From positions 1-6,772 of the forward strand of contig CAMFSS010000112.1 of NCBI GenBank assembly GCA_945983195.1: a stretch of DNA of 6,772 nt. The letters are read 5' to 3'. Shown in pieces: positions 1 through 4,712 of this stretch (position 1 is its first letter; each line of letters opens with the position of its first letter). The notes under the pieces are model-generated. The model saw only the letters and a program-made list of their open reading frames with translations. It searched no databases and was not told where the DNA came from. The DNA comes from an uncultured Prevotellaceae bacterium. Its GTDB lineage: Bacteria > Bacteroidota > Bacteroidia > Bacteroidales > Muribaculaceae. The translations under genes were made by a program, and so were the position numbers.

Positions 1-75
1 AGTCAGCCAAGCTCGCTTGCGCTGTTCTGCCGAGTGCAGCCTATCTTATGCAAAGATAGTGCAAATCGAGAGCAG
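1..75. repeat. 75-bp interspersed repeat, copy 1
   Basis: This is the first unit of a direct repeat with a 75-bp period; its first 55 bases recur exactly at 76-130. It contains a perfect 7-bp inverted repeat with a 5-nt loop at 41-59 (CTATCTT / AAGATAG). Looser complementarity extends outward through the TGCA and CTGC/GCAG tracts on both sides. The unit starts at or before the window edge, so more copies may lie to the left. Reading frames across it are low-complexity and not protein-like. From memory, similar sequences are scattered between genes in Bacteroidales genomes, but this was not searched. Confidence 0.85.
51..58 (-). promoter_or_regulatory. Leftward -7-like box inside repeat copy 1
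   Basis: On the minus strand this reads TATCTTTG, an exact match to the Bacteroidetes -7 consensus TAnnTTTG. A TTGG lies about 24 nt upstream in the neighbouring repeat copy, somewhat farther than the usual -33 spacing, and a TTTG lies too close. It would drive transcription leftward, out of the window. The motif match is seen; promoter activity is inferred. Confidence 0.4.
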
Positions 76-130
76 AGTCAGCCAAGCTCGCTTGCGCTGT
101 TCTGCCGAGTGCAGCCTATCTTATGCAAAG
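76..130. repeat. 75-bp interspersed repeat, truncated copy 2
   Basis: These 55 bases are identical to 1-55. Identity stops abruptly at 130, inside the right half of the small palindrome, so this copy has only the left arm (116-122) and cannot form the complete 41-59 hairpin. The following sequence is AT-rich and unrelated. The clean break suggests that the end of the tandem block lies here. Confidence 0.85.
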
Positions 131-157
131 TTAATTCATTCTTTTCATTATCTTAAA
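126..157 (-). promoter_or_regulatory. Leftward promoter-like site at end of repeat copy 2
   Basis: On the minus strand TAACTTTG (133 down to 126) matches TAnnTTTG exactly. A near -33 element TTTA (157 down to 154) sits 20 nt upstream. Although copy 2 breaks off here, the flanking bases rebuild a -7 box, so both copies end in a leftward box. Promoter function is inferred. Confidence 0.4.
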
Positions 158-302
158 TTTTCACATCACTTTTTTCATACAGCATCATTCAAAAGGCAAA
201 ACTTCAACATATCCTTTTTCAGTTAAGACCATTTTCCACTACCAAAAACCTTACCGCCACACACCCCAAATCACCCCGAAAATTACAAATTTGTACAAAA
301 CA

Positions 303-355
303 TTTTGAGATTTGTGTCATTTTCGCCAAAAAACTTTTTGAGATTTGTGTCATTT
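303..355. repeat. 33-bp-period direct repeat, two copies
   Basis: TTTTGAGATTTGTGTCATTT occurs at 303-322 and exactly again at 336-355, a period of 33 bp. The 13-bp spacer contains CGCCAAAAAAC. On the minus strand this gives an 11-residue repeat in an otherwise unconvincing frame. Two copies are too few to call a CRISPR array, and nothing CRISPR-related is nearby. It may be an iteron-like binding site or part of a dispersed intergenic repeat. Confidence 0.75.
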
Positions 356-437
356 CCACAAAAATAGCCATAAAACACCCCATCCAAAGGCAAAGCGCAG
401 GAGGGGTGGCACAACACGGCGTCACAACATATTTTCC

Positions 438-467
438 ACTAAAGTGTTTTGTACATAACACTTTAGT
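438..467. promoter_or_regulatory. Perfect palindrome, putative operator of the HTH gene
   Basis: ACTAAAGTGTT and AACACTTTAGT form a perfect 11-bp inverted repeat around an 8-nt centre that itself contains TGTACA. It ends 36 bp before the start of the helix-turn-helix gene and abuts a -7-like box. This is where an autoregulating XRE/HigA-type antitoxin would be expected to bind. No T-run follows it on the + strand, which argues against a rightward terminator. The symmetry is seen directly; the operator role is inferred. Confidence 0.6.
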
Positions 468-474
468 AATTTTG
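448..474 (+). promoter_or_regulatory. Candidate promoter of the HTH gene
   Basis: TAATTTTG at 467-474 matches the Bacteroidetes -7 consensus TAnnTTTG exactly. The only upstream TTTG (448-451) leaves a 15-nt spacer, shorter than the usual 19-21, so the -33 element is uncertain. The box shares base 467 with the palindrome, so a protein bound there could occlude RNA polymerase. Confidence 0.45.
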
Positions 475-503
475 TCACAGAATCAATATCATTACTGTAT
501 GAT

Positions 504-818
504 ATGACAAAGATTAAAGTATATTCACAAGAAGAAGCACTCGATTTAACACTTGGAGTCAAAGGATCCCCTGAACGTGATACCTACGATGCTAAGGTTG
601 AAGAATATCTCGTCGGACTCGCAATTCGTAGAGCAAGAGAGGCAAAAAAGCTGACTCAAGAGCAGTTGGGCAATCGCATTGGCGTACAGAGGTCGCGTAT
701 TAGCTCTATTGAGAAAGGGGTGAACTTGCGACTTTCAACATTGCGAAGAATATTTAGTGCACTTGAAATGAAAGTTGATCTGAATATCGCAAATATGCCA
801 AGCATTTCCCTTTGTTAA
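504..818 (+). CDS. XRE-family helix-turn-helix protein, HigA-type antitoxin-like
   Basis: This 104-aa cytoplasmic DNA-binding protein has an N-terminal extension (about residues 1-35, including GSPERDTYDAKVEEY) followed by an HTH_3/Cro-type domain at about 36-92. The second and third helices lie in LTQEQLGNRIGVQRSRISSIEKG (split here as LTQEQLGNRIGV + QRSRISSIEKG, residues 50-72). The pre-HTH extension with a GxPERD-like motif is typical of Bacteroidetes HigA-like antitoxins, which normally pair with a RelE/HigB toxin encoded just upstream. No toxin frame is visible upstream, and only 88 bp separate it from the convergent prmA, so it looks like an orphan. The start at 504 is the only ATG before the conserved part; an ATG at 499 opens a two-codon frame (ATG ATA TGA). 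The gene looks AT-richer than its neighbours, compatible with acquisition. Autoregulation through the upstream palindrome is inferred. It could also be a solitary regulator. Confidence 0.88.
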   Translation: MTKIKVYSQEEALDLTLGVKGSPERDTYDAKVEEYLVGLAIRRAREAKKLTQEQLGNRIGVQRSRISSIEKGVNLRLSTLRRIFSALEMKVDLNIANMPSISLC

Positions 819-850
819 GCCTACACCACTGCACACAACAATTACATTAA

Positions 851-883
851 AGAGCGTGCACATCGCTGTCGACGGCACGCTCT
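851..883. terminator. Hairpin between convergent genes, probable terminator
   Basis: AGAGCGTGC (851-859) and GCACGCTCT (875-883) form a perfect 9-bp stem around a 15-nt loop. It lies 23 bp past the prmA stop and 32 bp past the HTH gene stop. Read on the minus strand, the stem runs into TTTAATGTAATTG, moderately U-rich, so it best fits termination of the prmA operon. On the + strand the trailing sequence is poorer in T. It may serve both directions. Confidence 0.65.
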
Positions 884-906
884 CTGTTGCTAATTTACGA
901 TTGTAG

Positions 907-1749
907 TTACTTCGTGAGGAGCAGTATGGTCCAGCGGTTCTTCACGTTGTGGAGCAGCTCTGTGAGGCCGAGCGGAGCGGCCGAAGCAAGCACCACAGGT
1001 ATATCCTCCTCATAGAAGCCACTGAGCAGCATTTTGCCACCCTTGCGCAGCACCATGGCATAGCGGTCGATGTCGGCAGTGATGATATTGCGGTTAATGT
1101 TGGCAATGACGTAGTCGAATTGCATTTCAGGCTTCAGCAGCGAAGCGTCGCCGAGCAGCATAGTCACATTCTCCACGGCATTGAGCTTCACATTTTCCAG
1201 CGTGTTTTGGAATGCAAACTCGTCAATCTCTATTCCCACAGCCTCCTTTGCACCGCACTTCGATGCAAGCATTGCAAGTATGCCGGTGCCAGTACCCATG
1301 TCAAGCACCGACTTTCCACGCATGTCTTCGCGCAGAATCTGCTCCACCATCAGGTTGGTAGTTTCATGATGCCCAGTGCCGAAAGCCATTTTCGGGTCAA
1401 TCACTATGTCGTATTCGAGCCGTGGATAGTCCTTGTGAAAAGTGCTGTGAATCACACAGCGGTCGGCAATCACCATAGGCGTGAAATAGTTCTTCTCCCA
1501 CTCCTCGTTCCAGTCGCGCCCCTCCACAAACTCATGGATCCACTCTATCCTCGACGTGAATTCGAAGCCGCGCAGTGCCTCTGCCACCTTCTCCTCGGCA
1601 AAATCGCCACTCGGAGCGTAAGCCACCACACCTGTTTCAGTCTCGTCAAACCCCTCGAACCCCGCCTCGCACAGCAGTGCTGCCAGAACATCGCATTGTA
1701 CTTCGTCGACCGGGTCGACGGTAAATGTTGCCTTTATGTAGTCGTTCAT
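907..1749 (-). CDS. prmA: Ribosomal protein L11 methyltransferase PrmA
   Basis: This 280-aa cytoplasmic enzyme transfers methyl groups from S-adenosylmethionine to amino groups of ribosomal protein L11. The N-terminal substrate-recognition domain (about 1-60) is followed by DWNEEWEKNYFTPM (79-92), the family signature IDPKMAFGTGHHETT (117-131), SAM motif I VLDMGTGTGILA (148-159), the acidic end of strand 2 with EID (174-176), and the catalytic-region NINRN (217-221). SGF at 243-245 matches the usual late motif. Length is normal for a Bacteroidetes PrmA. The frame stays open to an ATG at 1812, but that start would overlap the upstream gene by 44 nt and add 21 residues unlike the family. The start at 1749, giving MNDYIKATF and 19 bp after the preceding stop, is preferred. 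It is the last gene of a leftward operon. Confidence 0.95.
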   Translation of the reverse strand: MNDYIKATFTVDPVDEVQCDVLAALLCEAGFEGFDETETGVVAYAPSGDFAEEKVAEALRGFEFTSRIEWIHEFVEGRDWNEEWEKNYFTPMVIADRCVIHSTFHKDYPRLEYDIVIDPKMAFGTGHHETTNLMVEQILREDMRGKSVLDMGTGTGILAMLASKCGAKEAVGIEIDEFAFQNTLENVKLNAVENVTMLLGDASLLKPEMQFDYVIANINRNIITADIDRYAMVLRKGGKMLLSGFYEEDIPVVLASAAPLGLTELLHNVKNRWTILLLTK

Positions 1750-1768
1750 TGTTTCGTTAAGTTTCCTG

Positions 1769-2065
1769 TTATTTCTTTCGACGGAATAATCTGAAAATGT
1801 TGTAAGCCACACGCACCACCTTAAGCCCTGTCATGAAGTAGTGCAGCACAGGATGCTTTCCGTCGGCACCACCGGTGAAGAAGCTCAGCACACTGCCGCC
1901 CTTCAGTCCGTTACCGGCCACCTGCTGTATCTTCTGTTGCAGAGCCACTTTCTGGAAATCGAGCTTCACCGCCACCATGGCGCGACGCAGGCGCAGCTCG
2001 TCGAGCGTTTCACCGCGATATTGCTCCTGGGCTGTTGTCGGCGGGATATTTTCGGTTGCTGTCAT
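1769..2065 (-). CDS. Conserved hypothetical 98-aa basic protein (YqjK-like position)
   Basis: The family is not firmly recognised. The protein has a polar N-terminus (1-20), a probable amphipathic helix rich in K, R and Q (about 22-50, including LRLRRAMVAVKLDFQK), a glycine-rich linker (51-70), and a C-terminal helix with aromatic and basic residues ending in RLFRRKK. The C-terminus could lie on the membrane surface, but there is no clear full membrane span. The start codon overlaps the stop of the upstream holin-like gene in an ATGA arrangement (2062-2065), implying translational coupling. It ends 19 bp before prmA. Its place after YtxH-like and YqjE-like genes recalls E. coli YqjK, which follows YqjD and YqjE. 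This is an analogy of position and character, not demonstrated homology. Confidence 0.8.
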   Translation of the reverse strand: MTATENIPPTTAQEQYRGETLDELRLRRAMVAVKLDFQKVALQQKIQQVAGNGLKGGSVLSFFTGGADGKHPVLHYFMTGLKVVRVAYNIFRLFRRKK

Positions 2066-2415
2066 GGCATCGTCTTTTTGTGGTTAAAAAATAGCTTCGT
2101 TAGGAATCGTGCCACGGGGTCGAGAATCAGCTTCTGCCGCATTGCATACACAGCCAGCATCATCACCACAAACACGCCGCTCACTATCAGATAGGCACCC
2201 CAGGTGCAACCAATGGCATCGCTCAGCATAAATACCACGGCAAACGACAGATAGAACAGCACGCATGCCCCGAGTATCATCATCACTGCCACTAAGGCGA
2301 TGGCCGAAAGCAGCACCACAAGCTTCTCCACCGAGGTGAGCTTGGCATAGTCGATTTGCAGAGTCAGATATTTCTTCAACTCCACCCACAATTCTTCATA
2401 TTTATTCTCTGTCAT
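2062..2415 (-). CDS. YqjE-like (phage holin superfamily III) inner-membrane protein
   Basis: This 117-aa protein has a short charged amphipathic N-terminus (1-30, with YEELWVELKKYLTLQIDYAK), two strongly hydrophobic segments (about 32-64 and 71-92) joined by a short DAIGCTWG loop, and a basic C-terminal tail (RQKLILDPVARFLTKLFFNHKK). This is the layout of the Phage_holin_3_6/YqjE family: small inner-membrane proteins found in cellular operons, generally not lysis proteins despite the name. The frame is open to an upstream ATG at 2436, which would add MFFFSTA from an A-rich tract. The ATG at 2415, giving MTENKYEELW, matches the family better. It overlaps the next gene by 4 nt and lies 101 bp after the second YtxH-like gene, across a hairpin-rich spacer. 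The function is probably envelope- or stress-related, which is inferred. Confidence 0.82.
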   Translation of the reverse strand: MTENKYEELWVELKKYLTLQIDYAKLTSVEKLVVLLSAIALVAVMMILGACVLFYLSFAVVFMLSDAIGCTWGAYLIVSGVFVVMMLAVYAMRQKLILDPVARFLTKLFFNHKKTMP

Positions 2416-2451
2416 AGCTGTAGAAAAAAAGAACATTCTATATGACGTTCA

Positions 2452-2491
2452 CCGCCCGGGAGCACCATTCAGCTGCCGATGCTCCGGGCGG
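2452..2491. other. GC-rich hairpin between ytxH-like and holin-like genes
   Basis: CCGCCCGGGAGCA (2452-2464) pairs with TGCTCCGGGCGG (2480-2491), giving 12 bp with one bulged G around a 15-nt loop. On the minus strand it lies between the second YtxH-like stop and the start of the holin-like gene, with no T-run directly after it. Further on, a weaker GAAC/GTTC stem (2450 to 2431) is followed by seven T (2430 to 2424), just before the 2415 start. Together these could partly terminate or process the operon mRNA so that the small YtxH-like proteins are made in excess. The structure is seen; the role is inferred. Confidence 0.5.
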
Positions 2492-2516
2492 ATTTATCCT
2501 CACTGCCACGGCAGCG

Positions 2517-2711
2517 TCACTCAATCTGTGAACTGATTTGGTCCACAAGCTCCTCCACATCGTCGTCGGTGAAGTCGATGCCACGACGCTTGAGTATCTC
2601 CTTGATTCGCTTGCGCAAGTCACTGCCCTTCTCGGGTGCAAAAAGTATGGCAGCCAATCCGCCTACCACTGCACCGCCAAGGAATGCATAAATTAATCCT
2701 GAATTTTTCAT
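2517..2711 (-). CDS. YtxH-like small membrane protein (second paralogue)
   Basis: This 64-aa protein belongs to the YtxH (gas-vesicle GvpP-like) type. A glycine-rich N-terminal membrane helix (about 5-24, IYAFLGGAVVGGLAAILFAP) is followed by the family hallmark FAPEKGSDLR (24-33), then a charged helical tail with RRGIDFTDDDVEELVDQIS. B. subtilis YtxH is a general-stress protein, and similar proteins with one helix and a charged tail occur widely; the molecular role is unclear. It aligns without gaps to the preceding gene, with about 30 of 64 residues identical, so the pair arose by tandem duplication. Only 6 bp separate them, implying co-transcription and probably coupled translation. The start at 2711 is the only plausible one. 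Confidence 0.85.
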   Translation of the reverse strand: MKNSGLIYAFLGGAVVGGLAAILFAPEKGSDLRKRIKEILKRRGIDFTDDDVEELVDQISSQIE

Positions 2712-2717
2712 AATTAC

Positions 2718-2924
2718 TTATTTATTTTCATCTTTCAACTCAGCAGAAATCTCATCGACAAGTTCGTCGATTTGCTTGCCTTTGAGGCAAATTCCGCGCT
2801 TACGCAGACAATCGGCAATCTTTGCACGAGTGTCCGAGCCCTTTTCAGGCGCAAAAAGTAATCCTACTGCCGCTCCGGCGATAGCTCCGCCAAGCACTGC
2901 CAAAATCACATTCAATGGTTTCAT
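2718..2924 (-). CDS. YtxH-like small membrane protein (first paralogue)
   Basis: This 68-aa protein is built like its downstream paralogue: an N-terminal glycine/alanine-rich membrane helix (about 5-25, LAVLGGAIAGAAVGLLFAP), FAPEKGSDTR (24-33), and a charged tail with KRGICLKGKQIDELVDEIS and a terminal KDENK. It has two cysteines in the soluble part (in DCLRKRGIC) that the paralogue lacks. The frame extends to an ATG at 2975, but the added residues (HGECFYHRTINL) are unlike the family and lack its usual short lead into the helix, so the ATG at 2924 is chosen. As the first gene of the leftward operon it lies downstream of a consensus promoter (3047-3017) with a leader of about 85 nt. An envelope-stress role is inferred from the family. 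Confidence 0.85.
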   Translation of the reverse strand: MKPLNVILAVLGGAIAGAAVGLLFAPEKGSDTRAKIADCLRKRGICLKGKQIDELVDEISAELKDENK

Positions 2925-3016
2925 ATTCAGTAATAAATTAATGGTTCTGTGATAAAAACACTCACCATGCAGCAAATGTTCTCAGGCACTTGACGAAAGT
3001 CACGCCAATAGCCACT

Positions 3017-3047
3017 CAAATTTAGGCATACATTTCCACTTCACCAA
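3017..3047 (-). promoter_or_regulatory. Promoter of the YtxH-like/prmA operon
   Basis: On the minus strand TAAATTTG (3024 down to 3017) matches TAnnTTTG exactly. TTG (3047 down to 3045) lies 20 nt upstream, at the expected -33 distance. Transcription would start near 3010, giving a leader of roughly 85 nt before the first YtxH-like gene. Confidence 0.6.
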
Positions 3048-3126
3048 GCCAAGCCCCGATTATTTAATCTTTATTAGCACTTCTCGGCAACTTATCATCG
3101 CATATCCGCACGAAATTTCGCTGAAA

Positions 3127-3159
3127 TTGGTAAAAATTCCGTTTTTTTAGTTACTTTTG
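3127..3159 (+). promoter_or_regulatory. Promoter of the first outer-membrane barrel gene
   Basis: TACTTTTG at 3152-3159 matches the -7 consensus TAnnTTTG. TTG at 3127-3129 is 22 nt upstream, slightly long for a -33 element. The expected start is near 3165-3167, leaving a leader of about 90 nt. Confidence 0.6.
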
Positions 3160-3173
3160 CGCTGAAAAGCGCA
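3158..3173. promoter_or_regulatory. Short palindrome at the predicted transcription start
   Basis: TGCGCT and AGCGCA form a 6-bp stem around GAAA (3164-3167). It overlaps the last bases of the -7 box and the predicted start point, so most of the left arm would probably not be transcribed. That favours a DNA-level protein site over an RNA hairpin, unless transcription begins slightly earlier. GAAA would make a stable tetraloop in RNA. Confidence 0.35.
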
Positions 3174-3255
3174 GGAGAGTAAAATCGAACTATTGCCCGC
3201 GCTTTGGAGTTAATAATTTAGAAGTGACATTTATAACAACAAAAACACTTATCTC

Positions 3256-3882
3256 ATGAAGAAAACGACTCGCTTTTTTGCTGTCGTCATGGTAGCCGTT
3301 GCTGCCATTGTCGCTGCCGTGCCTTCACAGGCGCAATTCAAGTTTGGTTTGAAGGCAGGTGCTGCCATCAATAGTCTGAAATTCTCCAACTCCGAAGAGT
3401 TAAAGAGCAGTTTCAGCAAGGACAACCGTGCCGGATTCGTCGGTGGTGCCATGATTGAATTCACAGTTCCAGTTATTGGACTCGGCTTCGATTTGTCAGC
3501 ACTCTACGTTCACCGCGAGACAAAGTGGGTCGACGAAGATTTTGACAACATCAAGCGCGACTATATCGACATTCCAATCAACCTGAAGTACAAGCTGTCA
3601 ATCCCGGTCATCAATAAGGTTGTAAAGCCTTTCGTAACCACAGGTCCCAGCTTCGCATTCCTCACAAGCAAGAAAGCCATCGAAGATGCCTACAAGAACA
3701 AGTCGGTGGATATTGCTTGGAATTTTGGCTTCGGACTTGAGCTGCTGAGCCACGTACAGGTGGCTGCAAGCTACGGTCTCGGACTCACCAACACACTGAA
3801 AGCTGTCGGCGTTACCGACAACAGCGAGAAAATCAATGGTAAGAACCGCTATTGGACGGTGACTGCCGCCTATCTCTTCTGA
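3256..3882 (+). CDS. PorT-like outer-membrane beta-barrel protein
   Basis: This 208-aa exported protein has a basic n-region (MKKTTR), a hydrophobic alanine/valine-rich core, and a probable signal peptidase I site after SQA (24-26). The mature part starts QFKFGLKAGAAINSLKFS and continues as alternating amphipathic strands (GAMIEFTVPVIGLGFDLSALY, DYIDIPINLKYKL at 102-114, VKPFVTTGPSFAFL, WNFGFGLELLSHVQVAASYGLGL). It ends in an aromatic strand with C-terminal F (YWTVTAAYLF), the usual signal for outer-membrane insertion. This matches the Bacteroidetes PorT/OMP_b-brl_2 family of small 8-stranded-type barrels. The specific role is unknown, and genuine PorT of type IX secretion is only a distant relative. 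It has its own promoter and is followed by a related gene. Confidence 0.88.
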   Translation: MKKTTRFFAVVMVAVAAIVAAVPSQAQFKFGLKAGAAINSLKFSNSEELKSSFSKDNRAGFVGGAMIEFTVPVIGLGFDLSALYVHRETKWVDEDFDNIKRDYIDIPINLKYKLSIPVINKVVKPFVTTGPSFAFLTSKKAIEDAYKNKSVDIAWNFGFGLELLSHVQVAASYGLGLTNTLKAVGVTDNSEKINGKNRYWTVTAAYLF

Positions 3883-3958
3883 CGCACTTGCACTCACGCA
3901 CTTTCGTGCCGGCTCAGGCAAGCAAAATTTGCTAAAAATTACATAAATGGCGATTTTT

Positions 3959-3990
3959 TTTGCCGATAACAATAAATTGTGGTAGCTTTG
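3959..3990 (+). promoter_or_regulatory. Promoter of the second barrel gene and probably priA
   Basis: TTTG (3959-3962), a 20-nt spacer, then TAGCTTTG (3983-3990) gives a full match to the Bacteroidetes -33/-7 consensus with ideal spacing. The start should fall near 3996, giving a leader of about 65 nt. It is the best promoter match in the window. Confidence 0.7.
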
Positions 3991-4060
3991 CAGAATAAAA
4001 CGGCAAAGCACCACATTTTTTTGTTCTTTGCCTGCAATTTTTTAATCAACTTCAATTGAA

Positions 4061-4684
4061 ATGATGAAAAAGATACTGCTTATCATCGCCGTGATTGCTA
4101 CGGCTATCTCAGGCTCTCTCAATGCCTCAGCCGAAACCCGATGGGGTGTCACTGCTGCCGGCAACATCTCCACTATGAAATTCAACCAACCTCTCGCCTC
4201 GACCTCACAGGTGTGCAATTTCAGCGTGGGTGTCACCAGTGAGCTGATAATTCCGGGCATCGGATTCGCCATCGACGGTTCGCTGCTCTACACGCAACTC
4301 GGCGGACGCATCAACCTCGGCGAATATCCCGTGTGGAGTGCCGACGGCTACACCAATCCGCGCACCTACCAGCACTATCTTGATATTCGCATCCATCTGA
4401 ACGTCCACTACTGCACCCTCACCGGCTTCGAGAAGATCACCGCGCCCTACGTGTTCGGAGGTCCTACTTTCACAATCCTCATGGGGCACAGCGACATTCC
4501 GGCTATAAAGTATGCCGGCGGTGAGTTTAATCTTCACACAGGTTTTGGCGTGGAGATTGCTCGACGCGTACTGGTCGCCGGAAGCTACAACTGGGGCATG
4601 ACCTACGCTCTGCGCACACAGAAGCTCGACCAGTACAGTGCCAAAAACCGTTTCTGGCGCGTGTCGGTGACCTATATGTTCTGA
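4061..4684 (+). CDS. PorT-like outer-membrane beta-barrel protein, paralogue
   Basis: This 207-aa exported protein has signal peptide MMKKILLIIAVIATAI..., with a probable cut after ASA (22-24). The mature chain has barrel-like strands: RWGVTAAGNISTMKF, SVGVTSELIIPGIGFAIDGSL, HYLDIRIHLNV (105-115), APYVFGGPTFTIL, LHTGFGVEIARRVLVAGSYNWGM. It ends in FWRVSVTYMF with terminal F. Segments line up with the preceding gene: PxIGxGFxxDxSxLY, (D/H)Y(I/L)DI, GP(S/T)F, and a shared KNR(Y/F)W near the end, so the two are diverged paralogues. Two start codons lie side by side (4061 and 4064); either gives a normal signal peptide. It has its own strong promoter and stands 28 bp before priA, so both are probably on one mRNA. 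The substrate or role is unknown. Confidence 0.86.
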   Translation: MMKKILLIIAVIATAISGSLNASAETRWGVTAAGNISTMKFNQPLASTSQVCNFSVGVTSELIIPGIGFAIDGSLLYTQLGGRINLGEYPVWSADGYTNPRTYQHYLDIRIHLNVHYCTLTGFEKITAPYVFGGPTFTILMGHSDIPAIKYAGGEFNLHTGFGVEIARRVLVAGSYNWGMTYALRTQKLDQYSAKNRFWRVSVTYMF

Positions 4685-4712
4685 CGTAGCCACCCTGCAT
4701 TGCCTTAATGCC

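Larger units (their letters stand above)
131..503. other. AT-rich gene-poor stretch with short repeats
   Basis: No convincing gene is present. A minus-strand frame at 219-461 (GTG start) encodes 80 residues, but its internal repetition (MTQISK twice, 11 residues apart) only reflects the 33-bp DNA repeat. It has no recognisable domain and starts inside a palindrome. The stretch holds the paired 20-mers at 303-355, the palindrome at 438-467, and an 11-base inverted pair TGTACAAAACA (292-302) / TGTTTTGTACA (445-455). The decamer ATTTTCCACT occurs at both 231 and 431. The pairs bracketing the 33-bp repeats could mark a small decayed non-coding element, but this is speculative. Confidence 0.55.
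2925..3255. other. Divergent intergenic regulatory region
   Basis: This 331-bp AT-rich gap separates the leftward YtxH/prmA operon from the rightward outer-membrane genes. It carries a consensus promoter in each direction (3017-3047 minus, 3127-3159 plus). A 10-bp palindrome CGAAATTTCG lies at 3111-3120 just before the rightward -33 element, and a short GC palindrome at 3158-3173 overlaps the end of the rightward -7 box. No credible small gene or RNA gene was recognised. Confidence 0.6.

Noticed and set aside
17..226. Plus-strand 69-aa reading frame across the 75-bp repeats
   Set aside because: Its repeated peptide simply mirrors the DNA repeat, and the rest is AT-rich with no domain. It is most likely spurious.
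303..355. CRISPR array
   Set aside because: There are only two repeats with a 13-bp spacer and no cas genes. The spacer length is far too short.
219..461. Minus-strand 80-aa frame with repeated MTQISK
   Set aside because: It has a GTG start inside a palindrome and repetition explained by the 33-bp DNA repeat, with no recognisable fold. It is also not toxin-like, so it was not taken as the missing partner of the HTH gene.
949..1794. Long plus-strand open frame (281 aa) opposite prmA
   Set aside because: It is antisense to a clear PrmA, with histidine- and cysteine-rich composition typical of a shadow frame and no domain.
2062..2415. Prophage lysis cassette based on the holin-like protein
   Set aside because: There is no endolysin, structural or integrase gene nearby. 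The family occurs in ordinary cellular operons, and the neighbours are YtxH-like genes and prmA.
3883..3958. Rho-independent terminator after the first barrel gene
   Set aside because: Only a 4-bp GCAC/GTGC stem and a near-loopless AGCAAAATTTGCT palindrome are present. Neither makes a convincing terminator.
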